This document shows, in pieces, positions 19,655-27,756 of a stretch of 64,000 bases of DNA; the stretch's first letter is position 1, and each line of letters opens with the position of its first letter. The DNA is from Mucilaginibacter sp. 14171R-50 (lineage in GTDB: Bacteria > Bacteroidota > Bacteroidia > Sphingobacteriales > Sphingobacteriaceae): assembly GCF_010093045.1 (NCBI RefSeq), contig NZ_CP048115.1, positions 248,001 to 312,000 of the forward strand. The letters run 5' to 3'. A model generated the notes under the pieces. That model ran no database searches. It was not told the origin of the DNA and saw only the letters and a list, made by a program, of their open reading frames with translations. A program made the translations under genes and the position numbers.

Positions 19655-20443
19655 CAAAAAGAGATAAAACGGGAAGGTAAAGGCACCGCAAAGTTATTTG
19701 ACGAGCGCAGCCTTGAAGCCGATTATGCCACACTGCCTCCTCTGCTTAAGCAAGGATGGCGCGTGCTGGATATCGGCTGCGGGACCGGGGCTATCTCTAA
19801 GGGCATCGCTCAAAAAGTTGGTTCAACCGGGCATGTAACCGGCATAGATAACACGGCGTACTTTATTGAAAGTGGTAGAGAAACCTATGCCGATGTTAAA
19901 AACCTGGAATTGATACATGGCGATCTGTTCACCTACGAACCGACAGAAAAGTTCGACCTGATAGTGGCCGCGAGGGTACTGCAATGGCTGAACAACCCGC
20001 AGGAAGCGGTGGCAAAACTGAAAAGCATGCTAAAGCCGGGCGGCATACTATCTGTACTGGATTATAACCACGAAGCTTTAGAATGGCAACCCGAACCACC
20101 GGCAAGTATGCGCCAGTTTTACGCTACCTTTTTAAGATGGCGCGGCGATGCTGGCATGAATAATCACATTGCGGAAGACCTTCCCGGTTATTTTACCGAA
20201 GCCGGCTTAAGCGATGTGGAGGTATTGGAGGCGAACGAGGTTTATAAAAAAGGCGCACCAAACTTTATCCCGAAAATAGGGATCTGGTCGTCAGTAGCTA
20301 AATCAACCCAAATGGTTGAGGAAGGTTACATAACCGATGACGACCGTTTAAAGGCCATCGAAGACTATGATAATTGGATAACAAGCGACGCGCAACTGAT
20401 GGTGATGAAACTAAAAGAAGTACGCGGAATAAATAAAATATAA
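19649..20443 (+). CDS. Class I SAM-dependent methyltransferase (MT1)
   Basis: A 264-aa cytosolic methyltransferase. The SAM-binding motif I is LDIGCGTGAIS near residue 36. Acidic motif II VTGIDNTAYFIESG and motif IV FDLIVAARVLQWL follow, then LKPGGILSVLDY. It resembles the UbiE/Tam-like group, with an unassigned C-terminal substrate domain. The start ATG lies within the last unit of an 8-bp repeat. It is inserted between leuD and leuB on the same strand, with 56 and 37 base gaps, so it is probably transcribed with the leucine genes. The substrate is unknown. Confidence 0.85.
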   Translation: MNQKEIKREGKGTAKLFDERSLEADYATLPPLLKQGWRVLDIGCGTGAISKGIAQKVGSTGHVTGIDNTAYFIESGRETYADVKNLELIHGDLFTYEPTEKFDLIVAARVLQWLNNPQEAVAKLKSMLKPGGILSVLDYNHEALEWQPEPPASMRQFYATFLRWRGDAGMNNHIAEDLPGYFTEAGLSDVEVLEANEVYKKGAPNFIPKIGIWSSVAKSTQMVEEGYITDDDRLKAIEDYDNWITSDAQLMVMKLKEVRGINKI

Positions 20444-20457
20444 ACAATAAAATAAAT

Positions 20458-20479
20458 CCCCTTTTAGGGGGTATGGGGG
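20458..20479 (+). repeat. G-rich palindrome in front of leuB
   Basis: CCCC, TTTTA and GGGGG form a short stem at 20458-20471. A second GGGGG (20475-20479) lies one base before the leuB ATG at 20481. The layout resembles the ilvD-ilvB gap. Confidence 0.55.
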
Positions 20480-20480
20480 C

Positions 20481-21557
20481 ATGGCAGTTAAAAAACACAT
20501 ATTAGTAATACCCGGTGATGGCATCGGCCCTGAGGTTACCACCTGGGGCAAAGCCGTATTAGAAAAAATTGGCGCCGATTTTGGCCACGAATTTACGTTC
20601 GACGAGGCCCTGATGGGGCACGCCGGTATCGAAGCCACAGGTAGTCCATTGCCAGACGAAACGCTTGAAAAAGCGAAGGCAAGCGATGCCATTCTATTTG
20701 GCGCCATCGGCCATATCAAATATGATAACGACCCTTCTGCTAAGGTACGCCCGGAGCAGGGTTTGTTAAAGATCCGTAAGGAACTGGGTTTGTATGCCAA
20801 TCTGCGCCCTATCATGCTATTTGATGAGTTGCTGGATGCATCAAGCTTAAAGCCGGAGATATTGAAGGGTACAGATATCCTATTCTTCCGTGAGCTGACA
20901 GGCGATGTTTACTTCGGCGAGAAGAAACGCAGCGAAGATCGCAACACCGCGTCCGACCTGATGATCTATCACCGTTACGAGGTAGAGCGCATCGCTACCA
21001 AAGCATTTGAGGCCGCCCGTGTACGCGGCAAAAGGCTTTGCTCGGTAGATAAGGCCAACGTACTGGAAGCCTCACGCCTGTGGCGCGAGGTGGTACAGGA
21101 ACTGGCAAAACAATACCCGGATGTTGAAACCGAGCACATGTTTATTGATAACGCCGCCATGCAGCTGGTTAAAAACCCTAAAAAGTTTGATGTGGTGTTA
21201 ACCGCCAACCTTTTTGGTGATATCCTTACCGACGAAGCTTCGCAGATAGCAGGCTCTATGGGGATGCTGGCATCGGCCTCAATAGGCGATGGCACCGGCT
21301 TTTTCGAGCCTATCCACGGTTCGGCACACGATATTGCCGGGCAGGACAAAGCTAACCCGCTGGCCTCTATTTTATCAGTAGCGCTGATGCTCGAGATCAG
21401 CTTCGGTTTAAAAGAAGAAGCTAAAAAGATAACCGACGCTATAGATAAAACATTAAAACAAGGGTACCGCACCGGCGATATAGCCGATGCCAACACCGAC
21501 AAAAGCAAAATATTAGGCTGTAAAGCTATAGGGCAAAAAGTATTGGAATACTTGTAA
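20481..21557 (+). CDS. leuB: 3-isopropylmalate dehydrogenase
   Basis: NAD-dependent oxidative decarboxylation of 3-isopropylmalate to 2-oxoisocaproate. Length is 358 aa. The PGDGIGPEV motif is at residues 10-18. The catalytic region has RELTGDVYFGEKKR near 137. The metal and NAD sites include NLFGDILTDEASQI, GSMGMLASASIG and FEPIHGSAHDIAGQ. A G-rich stretch ends one base before the ATG. It is flanked on both sides by methyltransferase genes within the operon. Confidence 0.97.
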   Translation: MAVKKHILVIPGDGIGPEVTTWGKAVLEKIGADFGHEFTFDEALMGHAGIEATGSPLPDETLEKAKASDAILFGAIGHIKYDNDPSAKVRPEQGLLKIRKELGLYANLRPIMLFDELLDASSLKPEILKGTDILFFRELTGDVYFGEKKRSEDRNTASDLMIYHRYEVERIATKAFEAARVRGKRLCSVDKANVLEASRLWREVVQELAKQYPDVETEHMFIDNAAMQLVKNPKKFDVVLTANLFGDILTDEASQIAGSMGMLASASIGDGTGFFEPIHGSAHDIAGQDKANPLASILSVALMLEISFGLKEEAKKITDAIDKTLKQGYRTGDIADANTDKSKILGCKAIGQKVLEYL

Positions 21558-21602
21558 ATGTGCAGGTATGCGAATATACAGATGTGCAAATTAGAATATC
21601 CT

Positions 21603-21634
21603 ATATGAACAAATGAACCATTTAACAAATGACC
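21603..21634 (+). repeat. 8-bp-period tandem repeat before methyltransferase MT2
   Basis: ATATGAAC, AAATGAAC, CATTTAAC and AAATGACC succeed one another just before the MT2 ATG at 21639. The words match those before MT1 (ATGAAC core). Confidence 0.65.
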
Positions 21635-21638
21635 TAAC

Positions 21639-22397
21639 ATGAAATGGAACGCTGAACTATATGACCAGAAGCATGCATTTGTTTACCAATTTGGTGAAAA
21701 TGTGCTGGAAACATTGGATGCTAAACAAGGCGAGCACATCCTGGATATTGGCTGCGGTACCGGCTATTTAACCCAGCAGATCCAAAATGCCGGGGCTATT
21801 GTAAAGGGGACGGATTATTCGCCTGAGATGATATCGCAGGCCAAAGCAACCTACCCCGATGTGGAGTTTGAAGTTGCCGACGCAAGCAAATTTGACGAGC
21901 CGGGTAAGTATGACGCCGTGTTCTCAAACGCTGTTTTACACTGGATAAAAAACCAGGACGGTATGATGGACAGCGTTTATAAAAGCCTTAAACCCGGCGG
22001 TCGTTTTGTTGCCGAAATGGGCGGCAAAGGCAATGTAGGCAAACTGATAGCAGCAACCAAACAGGTGCTGGAGCAACGCGGGTACCACAAACAGGCAAAA
22101 ACCCAGGTATGGTATTTTCCATCAATAGGCGAATACGCTACAAGGTTAGAGAAACACGGTTTTAGGGTTACTTACGCAGCCCATTTCGACCGTAAAACCC
22201 CGTTGCAGGATGGCGACCAGGGCGTAGCTAAATGGATAACAATGTTTGCGCCGTTGTACCTGGTGGGTGTGCCTGCTGAGGAAAAACAGGAAATGCTAAA
22301 GGAAGTGACAGCATTACTGGAGCCCCACTACAACGAGAACGGGCAATGGTATGCTGATTATAAAAGATTAAGATTTATAGCAATAAAAGAGTCGTGA
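21639..22397 (+). CDS. SAM-dependent methyltransferase (MT2), trans-aconitate methyltransferase-like
   Basis: A 252-aa class I methyltransferase. It starts MKWNAELYDQKHAFVYQFG, then motif I ILDIGCGTGYLT near residue 35, GTDYSPEMISQAKATYPDV and FSNAVLHWI near residue 95. The last segment, together with the general pattern, is characteristic of Tam/Tmt1-like enzymes that esterify carboxylates such as trans-aconitate. It lies between leuB and leuA. Yeast Tmt1 methylates both trans-aconitate and 3-isopropylmalate, so an isopropylmalate-related substrate is a reasonable inference; it is not shown by the sequence. Confidence 0.85.
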   Translation: MKWNAELYDQKHAFVYQFGENVLETLDAKQGEHILDIGCGTGYLTQQIQNAGAIVKGTDYSPEMISQAKATYPDVEFEVADASKFDEPGKYDAVFSNAVLHWIKNQDGMMDSVYKSLKPGGRFVAEMGGKGNVGKLIAATKQVLEQRGYHKQAKTQVWYFPSIGEYATRLEKHGFRVTYAAHFDRKTPLQDGDQGVAKWITMFAPLYLVGVPAEEKQEMLKEVTALLEPHYNENGQWYADYKRLRFIAIKES

Positions 22398-22529
22398 TGA
22401 TACAGGCGTACACCTTGTGTTTACCTGAAAAAACTCGAATAAATTAAAGGAAATTAAAGAAAAATTAAGCATTAACCGATGGAGGCTAAGAGTTTCGAAT
22501 CTCATAACTAACATCTCAAATTTAAGAAT

Positions 22530-23696
22530 ATGTTACACGATCCAAACCGCGTTTATGTTTTCGATACCACGCTTCGCGATGGCGAACAGGTACCGGGCTG
22601 CCAACTGACAACCCCCGAAAAAATTGAGATAGCCCACGAACTGGAGGCTCTGGGTGTGGATATTATAGAAGCGGGTTTCCCTGTTTCGAGTCCGGGGGAT
22701 TTTATGAGCGTTGTTGAGATATCAAAGGCTGTAAAAGAGCCTGTAGTTTGCGCGCTTACCCGCGCCAACAAAACCGATATTGATGTAGCGGTAGAATCAT
22801 TAAAATATGCTAAACGCCCAAGGATCCATACGGGTATCGGTTCATCCGACCAGCATATCCAGCACAAATTTAACAGCACCCGGAAAGAGATCCTGCAACG
22901 TGCCGTAGATGCGGTAAGCTATGCTAAAAAATCTGTAGAAGATATTGAGTTCTACGCTGAGGATGCCGGCCGGGCCGATGTTGCCTTTTTAGCACAGATG
23001 ATAGAAGCGGTTATTGCTGCAGGTGCCACCGTGGTGAACATTCCGGATACTAATGGCTATTGCCTGCCCGACCAATATGGCAGCAAGATCAAATACCTTA
23101 AGGAAAATGTTAAGAATATCGACCAGGCCATTATTTCGGTACACTGCCATAACGACCTGGGCCTGGCAACAGCCAACTCTATAGCCGGTTTACAGAACGG
23201 CGCCCGCCAGGTAGAAGGCACCATCAATGGCATTGGCGAACGCGCGGGTAATACCTCTATCGAAGAGGTAGTGATGATCCTCAAAACACACTCAGCGCTT
23301 GGCTTGCATACCAATGTAAACAGCCGCAATTTTTATGAAATAAGCCGCATGATCAGCAGCCAGATGCGGATGCCTGTACAGCCAAACAAGGCTATTGTTG
23401 GCAGCAATGCGTTCGCGCACAGCAGCGGTATCCACCAGGATGGCTTTTTAAAGAATCGCGAAAACTATGAAATTATCCGACCCGAAGACGTTGGCTTCCC
23501 GAGCGCGAGTATTGTTTTAACCGCACGCAGCGGCCGACACGCACTTAAATTCCACCTGGAAAGATTAGGGCACAAGTTGGATAAAGACGAGCTGTATGAT
23601 GCCTACAAACGCTTTTTAACGCTTGCCGATTCAAAGCTGGATATAAATGATGATGACCTGCAGGGCCTGATGGCGTACAGGCTGGTAAAGAACTAA
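22530..23696 (+). CDS. leuA: 2-isopropylmalate synthase, short form
   Basis: Condenses acetyl-CoA with 2-oxoisovalerate, the committing step to leucine. The 388-aa protein has [15 protein letters not shown] at the start of the TIM barrel, the metal-site [13 protein letters not shown] near 208 and [14 protein letters not shown] near 236. [11 protein letters not shown] comes next, near residue 300. It ends near the subdomain linker and lacks the C-terminal LeuA dimer/regulatory domain of the roughly 520-aa E. coli enzyme, which binds leucine. Feedback control at that domain is therefore absent (inference). Homocitrate synthase is an alternative on family grounds, but the operon makes LeuA much more likely. 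Confidence 0.92.
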   Translation: MLHDPNRVYVFDTTLRDGEQVPGCQLTTPEKIEIAHELEALGVDIIEAGFPVSSPGDFMSVVEISKAVKEPVVCALTRANKTDIDVAVESLKYAKRPRIHTGIGSSDQHIQHKFNSTRKEILQRAVDAVSYAKKSVEDIEFYAEDAGRADVAFLAQMIEAVIAAGATVVNIPDTNGYCLPDQYGSKIKYLKENVKNIDQAIISVHCHNDLGLATANSIAGLQNGARQVEGTINGIGERAGNTSIEEVVMILKTHSALGLHTNVNSRNFYEISRMISSQMRMPVQPNKAIVGSNAFAHSSGIHQDGFLKNRENYEIIRPEDVGFPSASIVLTARSGRHALKFHLERLGHKLDKDELYDAYKRFLTLADSKLDINDDDLQGLMAYRLVKN

Positions 23697-23699
23697 GTA

Positions 23700-24950
23700 A
23701 TGGATACAGCAACGCAAGTGCATTTGGATTTTGACGCGGCCTACCAACGGCTCAAAGATGTGGTGAAACATACGCCCCTGGAGTACAACGAACGCCTGTC
23801 GGCAAAATACGAATGCGATATTTATTTAAAACGCGAAGATCTGCAGATAGTACGCTCTTATAAATTAAGGGGCGCGTATAACCTGGTAGCGCAGCTAAGC
23901 GATGAACAACTGGCAAAAGGCGTAGTTTGCGCCAGCGCGGGCAATCACGCGCAGGGCGTGGCCTATTCATGCAAAAAAAAAGACATCAAAGGTGTTATTT
24001 TTATGCCCGAGATTACCCCGAAACAAAAAGTTAAGCAAACAGAGATGTTCGGCAACGGCAATGTAGAACTGGTTTTAACCGGCGATACTTTTGACGACTG
24101 CCTGCGGGAAGCCTTAATTTATACAAAGGAACACGATATGGTTTTCATCCCGCCTTTTGATGATTACCGGACCATTGAGGGCCAGGGTACTGTGGGTGTA
24201 GAAGTACTACAGGACCTGCCAGCCTTTGATGTGGCCATAATGCCTGTTGGCGGTGGCGGCCTGGCCGCGGGCATGGGAACCTATCTTAAGCAACAACTGC
24301 CCAATATCACCCTGATAGGCGCAGAACCTGAAGGCGCACCTTCTATGCGTACTTCTATAGAAAATGGGGAAAACACTGCCCTGGGAGACATTGACCGGTT
24401 TGTTGACGGCGCCGCCGTAAAACGTGTGGGCGATAAAACGTTTGCCATTTGCCGCGAGATATTGGATGAGATGCTTACCGTGCCCGAGGGTAAGGTTTGT
24501 ACTACCATCCTAAGGTTATACAATGAGGATGCCATTGTGGTTGAGCCCGCGGGCGCTTTATCGGTAACCGCGCTTGATGCTGTTAAAGAGCAGATAAAAG
24601 GTAAAAAAGTGGTTTGCGTTATCAGCGGAGGTAACAACGATATCGACCGCATGCAGGAGATCAAAGAGAAATCTTTATTGTATGAAGGACTGAAACATTA
24701 TTTCATTGTCCGTTTCCCGCAACGACCCGGCGCATTAAAACTATTTGTAAACAATGTGCTCGCTCCGGGCGATGACATCACCCGTTTTGAGTTCATCAAG
24801 AAAAACTCTAAAGAGAACGGCCCGGCATTGGTTGGCATCGAGCTTAAAAACGCCGAGGACTATCCTGCCCTGTTACAGCGTATGGAAGAACACCGTTTTG
24901 AGGTAATAGAACTAAACCGCGACCAAACTTTGTTTGAGTATTTGGTGTAA
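23700..24950 (+). CDS. ilvA: Threonine ammonia-lyase (threonine dehydratase)
   Basis: PLP enzyme that turns threonine into 2-oxobutyrate for isoleucine. Length is 416 aa. The Schiff-base Lys55 is in VRSYKLRGAYN. CASAGNHAQGVAYSC and the phosphate loop PVGGGGLAAGMG follow, and ISGGNNDIDRM closes the catalytic domain. From about residue 330 there is one ACT-like domain (FIVRFPQRPGALKLF), compared with two in E. coli IlvA. It starts three bases after the leuA stop and is the last gene of the operon, followed by a strong hairpin. Confidence 0.95.
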   Translation: MDTATQVHLDFDAAYQRLKDVVKHTPLEYNERLSAKYECDIYLKREDLQIVRSYKLRGAYNLVAQLSDEQLAKGVVCASAGNHAQGVAYSCKKKDIKGVIFMPEITPKQKVKQTEMFGNGNVELVLTGDTFDDCLREALIYTKEHDMVFIPPFDDYRTIEGQGTVGVEVLQDLPAFDVAIMPVGGGGLAAGMGTYLKQQLPNITLIGAEPEGAPSMRTSIENGENTALGDIDRFVDGAAVKRVGDKTFAICREILDEMLTVPEGKVCTTILRLYNEDAIVVEPAGALSVTALDAVKEQIKGKKVVCVISGGNNDIDRMQEIKEKSLLYEGLKHYFIVRFPQRPGALKLFVNNVLAPGDDITRFEFIKKNSKENGPALVGIELKNAEDYPALLQRMEEHRFEVIELNRDQTLFEYLV

Positions 24951-24966
24951 GGATAATAGAGCTATG

Positions 24967-25005
24967 AAAACAAGAAGCGCCGGGTTAGCCCGGCGTTCTT
25001 GTTTT
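24967..25005 (+). terminator. Operon terminator after ilvA
   Basis: AAAACAAGAA-G-CGCCGGG and CCCGGCG-TTCTTGTTTT form a long stem around a four-base loop with a T run. It ends the ilv/leu operon 16 bases after the ilvA stop. Confidence 0.9.
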
Positions 25006-25013
25006 CATTTCGT

Positions 25014-25133
25014 ATCGCAATCGTCGGCTCCTGCCGAGTGAGGACTTTTAAGCGGCCCCCCCGGCCTTAGTGTATGCTGTTCGGTCAGAGACCTTATAAT
25101 ACAGGTCACTCGGCTGGAGCCGAGCGACTGCTT
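25014..25133. repeat. Palindromic element, copy 1 of a tandem pair
   Basis: A unit of about 120 bp whose ends are inverted repeats: GCAATCGTCGGCTCCTGCCG near the left end and CACTCGGCTGGAGCCGAGCG near the right end. A smaller G/C-rich hairpin (AAGCGGC ... GGCC) lies inside. No open frame is inside. Confidence 0.85.
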
Positions 25134-25145
25134 AATTACTTACTT

Positions 25146-25264
25146 ATCGCAATCGCTCGGCTCCTGCCGAGTGATGACTTTTAGGCGGCCTCCGGCCGTA
25201 GTGTGTGATGTTCGGCCAGAGACCTTATAATAACAGGCCACTCGGCTGGAGCCGGGCGACTGCT
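25146..25264. repeat. Palindromic element, copy 2 of a tandem pair
   Basis: A second, near-identical copy of the preceding unit, in the same orientation and separated by 12 bases. Differences are single substitutions or one-base indels, for example TCCTGCCGAGTGATGACTTT against TCCTGCCGAGTGAGGACTTT. With copy 1 it fills the whole gap between the ilvA terminator and the crtI stop. Confidence 0.85.
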
Positions 25265-25285
25265 TTGATATGAACCAAAACCTGC

Positions 25286-26770
25286 TCATAATTTTTCCAT
25301 AATTTTCATCGCCTCTATCGCCGCTATCTGCCCTGATATCAATGCGGGAGGCACTCCCGGCCCCGGCACGGTTAGCTGGCCGGTATAAAACATATTTTTA
25401 ACATGTTTTGCGCGCATGCTGGGTTTAAAAAAAGCCGTTTGGGCAAGGGTGTTGGCCAACCCATAGGCATTGCCTTTAAAAGAATGATAGTCGGCTTTGA
25501 AATCCTTTAATGCATAACTGCGTTTTACCACTATCGCATCGCGTATGGTTTGACCGGTGATATGCTCAAATCTATCCAACATTATATCAAAGTATTTCTC
25601 GCGGGTAGCGTCGTCATCAGTCAGGTCGGGGGCAATCGGCATTAAAAAGAAAAGATTCTCTCCTTCATTCGGTGCAGCCTCGGGGTCTGTTTTCGACGTG
25701 CAGCATACATAAAACAGCGGCTTTGTAGGCCATTGCGGGTTTTTATAGATCTCCCGGGCATGCAGTTCAAAATCTTCGTCAAAAAACAGGCTGTGGTGTT
25801 GTATGCCCGCTACCTTTTTATTGGTGCCGATATAAAACAGCAAACTCGATGGTGACATAGTGCGACTAGCCCAGTACTTTTCAGTATAGTTCCTATCGGG
25901 ATTATCTAAAAGATACTGATCGGTATGCTGATAATCCGCACCCGCGATTACAAAGCCACTGGTATAGCTACCATTATTGGTTTCAACAGCTTTTGCTTTT
26001 CCATCAGCCACCTCAATTTTTGTCACTTCGGTGTTTAGTTTGATATCTACACCATAGCTTTCAGCAACGGCTACCATAGCTTTAACAATCTCGTTCATCC
26101 CACCCATGGGGTACCAGGTGCCCAGGGCGAGGTCGGCGTGGTTCATCATGCTGTACATGGCGGGGGTATCCTGCGGGGTCGCGCCCAAAAACAGCACGGG
26201 AAACTCCAGTAGCTTTATCAGTTTTGGGTTTTTAAAATATTGGCGCACATGGCTGCTCATGCTGGTAAGCAATTGCATGCTCATGCTTTTACGGATCAGG
26301 TTAAAGTCGATAAACTCTGTAATGGAATGCGAAGGGCGGAAAACATACTCGCCCATACCCACCTTATATTTATAGGCGGCCTGTTCTAAAAATTTGCGCA
26401 ATCCGGCGCTGCTGCCGGGCTCTATCGCATCGAAAAGTCTTTCCAGCTCGCCCATGTTGGCAGGTACATCCAGTACATCGTCCTTACCATAATAAACACG
26501 GTAACCGGGGTCGAGCCGCTTAAGCTCATAAAAATCTGATGGTTTTTTACCGAACAAGGCAAAAAAGTTTTCGAACACATCGGGCATCCAGTACCAGCTG
26601 GGGCCCATATCAAACTTAAAGCCGTCTTTTTCCCATACGCGTGCGCGGCCGCCGGGCTGGTCGTTCTTTTCCAATATGGTTACACGGTAACCCTCTTTTG
26701 CCAGCACACAGGCCGAAGCCAGCCCCGCAAAACCTGCCCCGATAACAATAACTCGTTTGTTGATATCCAT
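25286..26770 (-). CDS. crtI: Phytoene desaturase
   Basis: FAD-dependent desaturase that converts phytoene to lycopene at the membrane. The frame continues upstream to 26980, but that stretch is a palindromic repeat; the ATG at 26770 gives MDINKRVIVIGAGFAGLASA with the Rossmann motif at residue 8. The protein is 494 aa. EKNDQPGGRARVWEKDGF follows near residue 35. The C-terminal segment GVPPALISGQIAAIEAM is the CrtI FAD signature. It diverges from crtB across a gap with a palindromic repeat. Confidence 0.95.
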   Translation of the reverse strand: MDINKRVIVIGAGFAGLASACVLAKEGYRVTILEKNDQPGGRARVWEKDGFKFDMGPSWYWMPDVFENFFALFGKKPSDFYELKRLDPGYRVYYGKDDVLDVPANMGELERLFDAIEPGSSAGLRKFLEQAAYKYKVGMGEYVFRPSHSITEFIDFNLIRKSMSMQLLTSMSSHVRQYFKNPKLIKLLEFPVLFLGATPQDTPAMYSMMNHADLALGTWYPMGGMNEIVKAMVAVAESYGVDIKLNTEVTKIEVADGKAKAVETNNGSYTSGFVIAGADYQHTDQYLLDNPDRNYTEKYWASRTMSPSSLLFYIGTNKKVAGIQHHSLFFDEDFELHAREIYKNPQWPTKPLFYVCCTSKTDPEAAPNEGENLFFLMPIAPDLTDDDATREKYFDIMLDRFEHITGQTIRDAIVVKRSYALKDFKADYHSFKGNAYGLANTLAQTAFFKPSMRAKHVKNMFYTGQLTVPGPGVPPALISGQIAAIEAMKIMEKL

Positions 26771-26790
26771 CGGTACCAAATTAAGCAAAA

Positions 26791-26871
26791 AAGCCTCACC
26801 CCAACCCTCTCCTTCGGAGAGGGAGTGAAAAAAAGTCTTCCCTATCGGGAGATTTAGAGGGGGCTGAAACA
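26791..26871. repeat. Palindromic element between crtI and crtB
   Basis: Contains the perfect hairpin CCCTCTCC-TTC-GGAGAGGG (26805-26823) and a second small hairpin TCTTCCC-TAT-CGGGAGA. An outer CCTCACCCCAA/GAGGGGGCTG pairing links its ends. It occupies the divergent gap, where promoters for both carotenoid genes should lie. Confidence 0.7.
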
Positions 26872-26888
26872 ATACAGCATTCATTTTG

Positions 26889-26896
26889 TACATTTG
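26889..26896 (+). promoter_or_regulatory. -7 promoter element directly before crtB
   Basis: TACATTTG matches TAnnTTTG and ends only four bases before the crtB ATG at 26901. If used, transcription would start at or next to the start codon, giving a leaderless mRNA. No -33 TTG is obvious, so this is tentative. Confidence 0.35.
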
Positions 26897-26900
26897 ATTG

Positions 26901-27734
26901 ATGAACCTGTTCGATAAAACGTGTTTTGAATGCAGTAAGCTAATTACCACCAAATACAGTACTTCGTTTAGTACAGGCATTAAGGCTTTCGATAAACGGC
27001 TCAGGTACCCGATTTACGCTATTTACGGTTTTGTACGCTATGCGGATGAAATTGTGGATACTTTTTACGGGCACGACCAGCGCAGCCTGATAGATGAGTT
27101 TAAGGAGGAAACCTTTAAAGCTATTGACCGCGGTATCAGCACCAATCCCGTGTTACAGTCGTTTCAGCAGGTGGTTAACCATTATCATATCGAAAAAGAA
27201 TTGATAGAAGCTTTTTTAACCTCCATGAAAATGGACCTTGATAAAACTGCGTATGACGAGGACGGTTATAAAAAATACATTTATGGCTCGGCCGAGGTTA
27301 TAGGATTAATGTGCCTGCGCGTTTTTTGTGAAAACGATGCAGAGCTGTACAGTAAACTGGTGCCTAAAGCACAAAGTTTAGGCTCGGCGTTTCAAAAAAT
27401 AAACTTTTTAAGGGATATTAAGTCAGACTATGAAGACCGCGGACGTACCTATTTCCCAGAAGTGGATTTTACAAATTTTACCGAAGCAGATAAAAAAGTG
27501 ATAGAAACCGACATAAAAAGAGATTTTGACGATGCATTTGAGGGCATAAAGCTTTTGCCTAAAGGCAGCAGGCTGGGCGTATACGTGGCTTATATATATT
27601 ACCTGCAGCTTTTTAAAAAAATAAAGGCAACCGCCGCTCTAACTGTTATGCAGAAGCGGATAAGGGTTTCTGATACGCAAAAACTCGGCTTGTACTTTAA
27701 GGCCAGGCTGCACCAAAAACTAAATATAATTTAG
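26901..27734 (+). CDS. crtB: Phytoene synthase
   Basis: Joins two geranylgeranyl-diphosphate molecules into phytoene. The protein is 277 aa from the ATG at 26901 (a TTG three bases earlier is less likely). FECSKLITTKYSTSFS is near the N-terminus. The first Asp-rich site is YADEIVD near residue 50. The second is NFLRDIKSDYEDRGRTYFP near residue 170. It heads an apparent operon with a 187-aa unknown gene, lycopene cyclase and a cytochrome b5-like gene. Confidence 0.95.
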   Translation: MNLFDKTCFECSKLITTKYSTSFSTGIKAFDKRLRYPIYAIYGFVRYADEIVDTFYGHDQRSLIDEFKEETFKAIDRGISTNPVLQSFQQVVNHYHIEKELIEAFLTSMKMDLDKTAYDEDGYKKYIYGSAEVIGLMCLRVFCENDAELYSKLVPKAQSLGSAFQKINFLRDIKSDYEDRGRTYFPEVDFTNFTEADKKVIETDIKRDFDDAFEGIKLLPKGSRLGVYVAYIYYLQLFKKIKATAALTVMQKRIRVSDTQKLGLYFKARLHQKLNII

Positions 27735-27756
27735 GCTTTACTTCGCCGATCGTCCA

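Noticed and set aside
25014..25264. A CRISPR-like array because of two repeated units
   Set aside because: There are only two units of about 120 bp, each an inverted repeat, separated by 12 bases. No spacer-sized variable segments or cas genes are visible.
26771..26980. A 70-residue N-terminal extension of CrtI
   Set aside because: The stretch is mostly a palindromic intergenic repeat and overlaps the crtB start; the FAD motif begins at residue 8 from the ATG at 26770.
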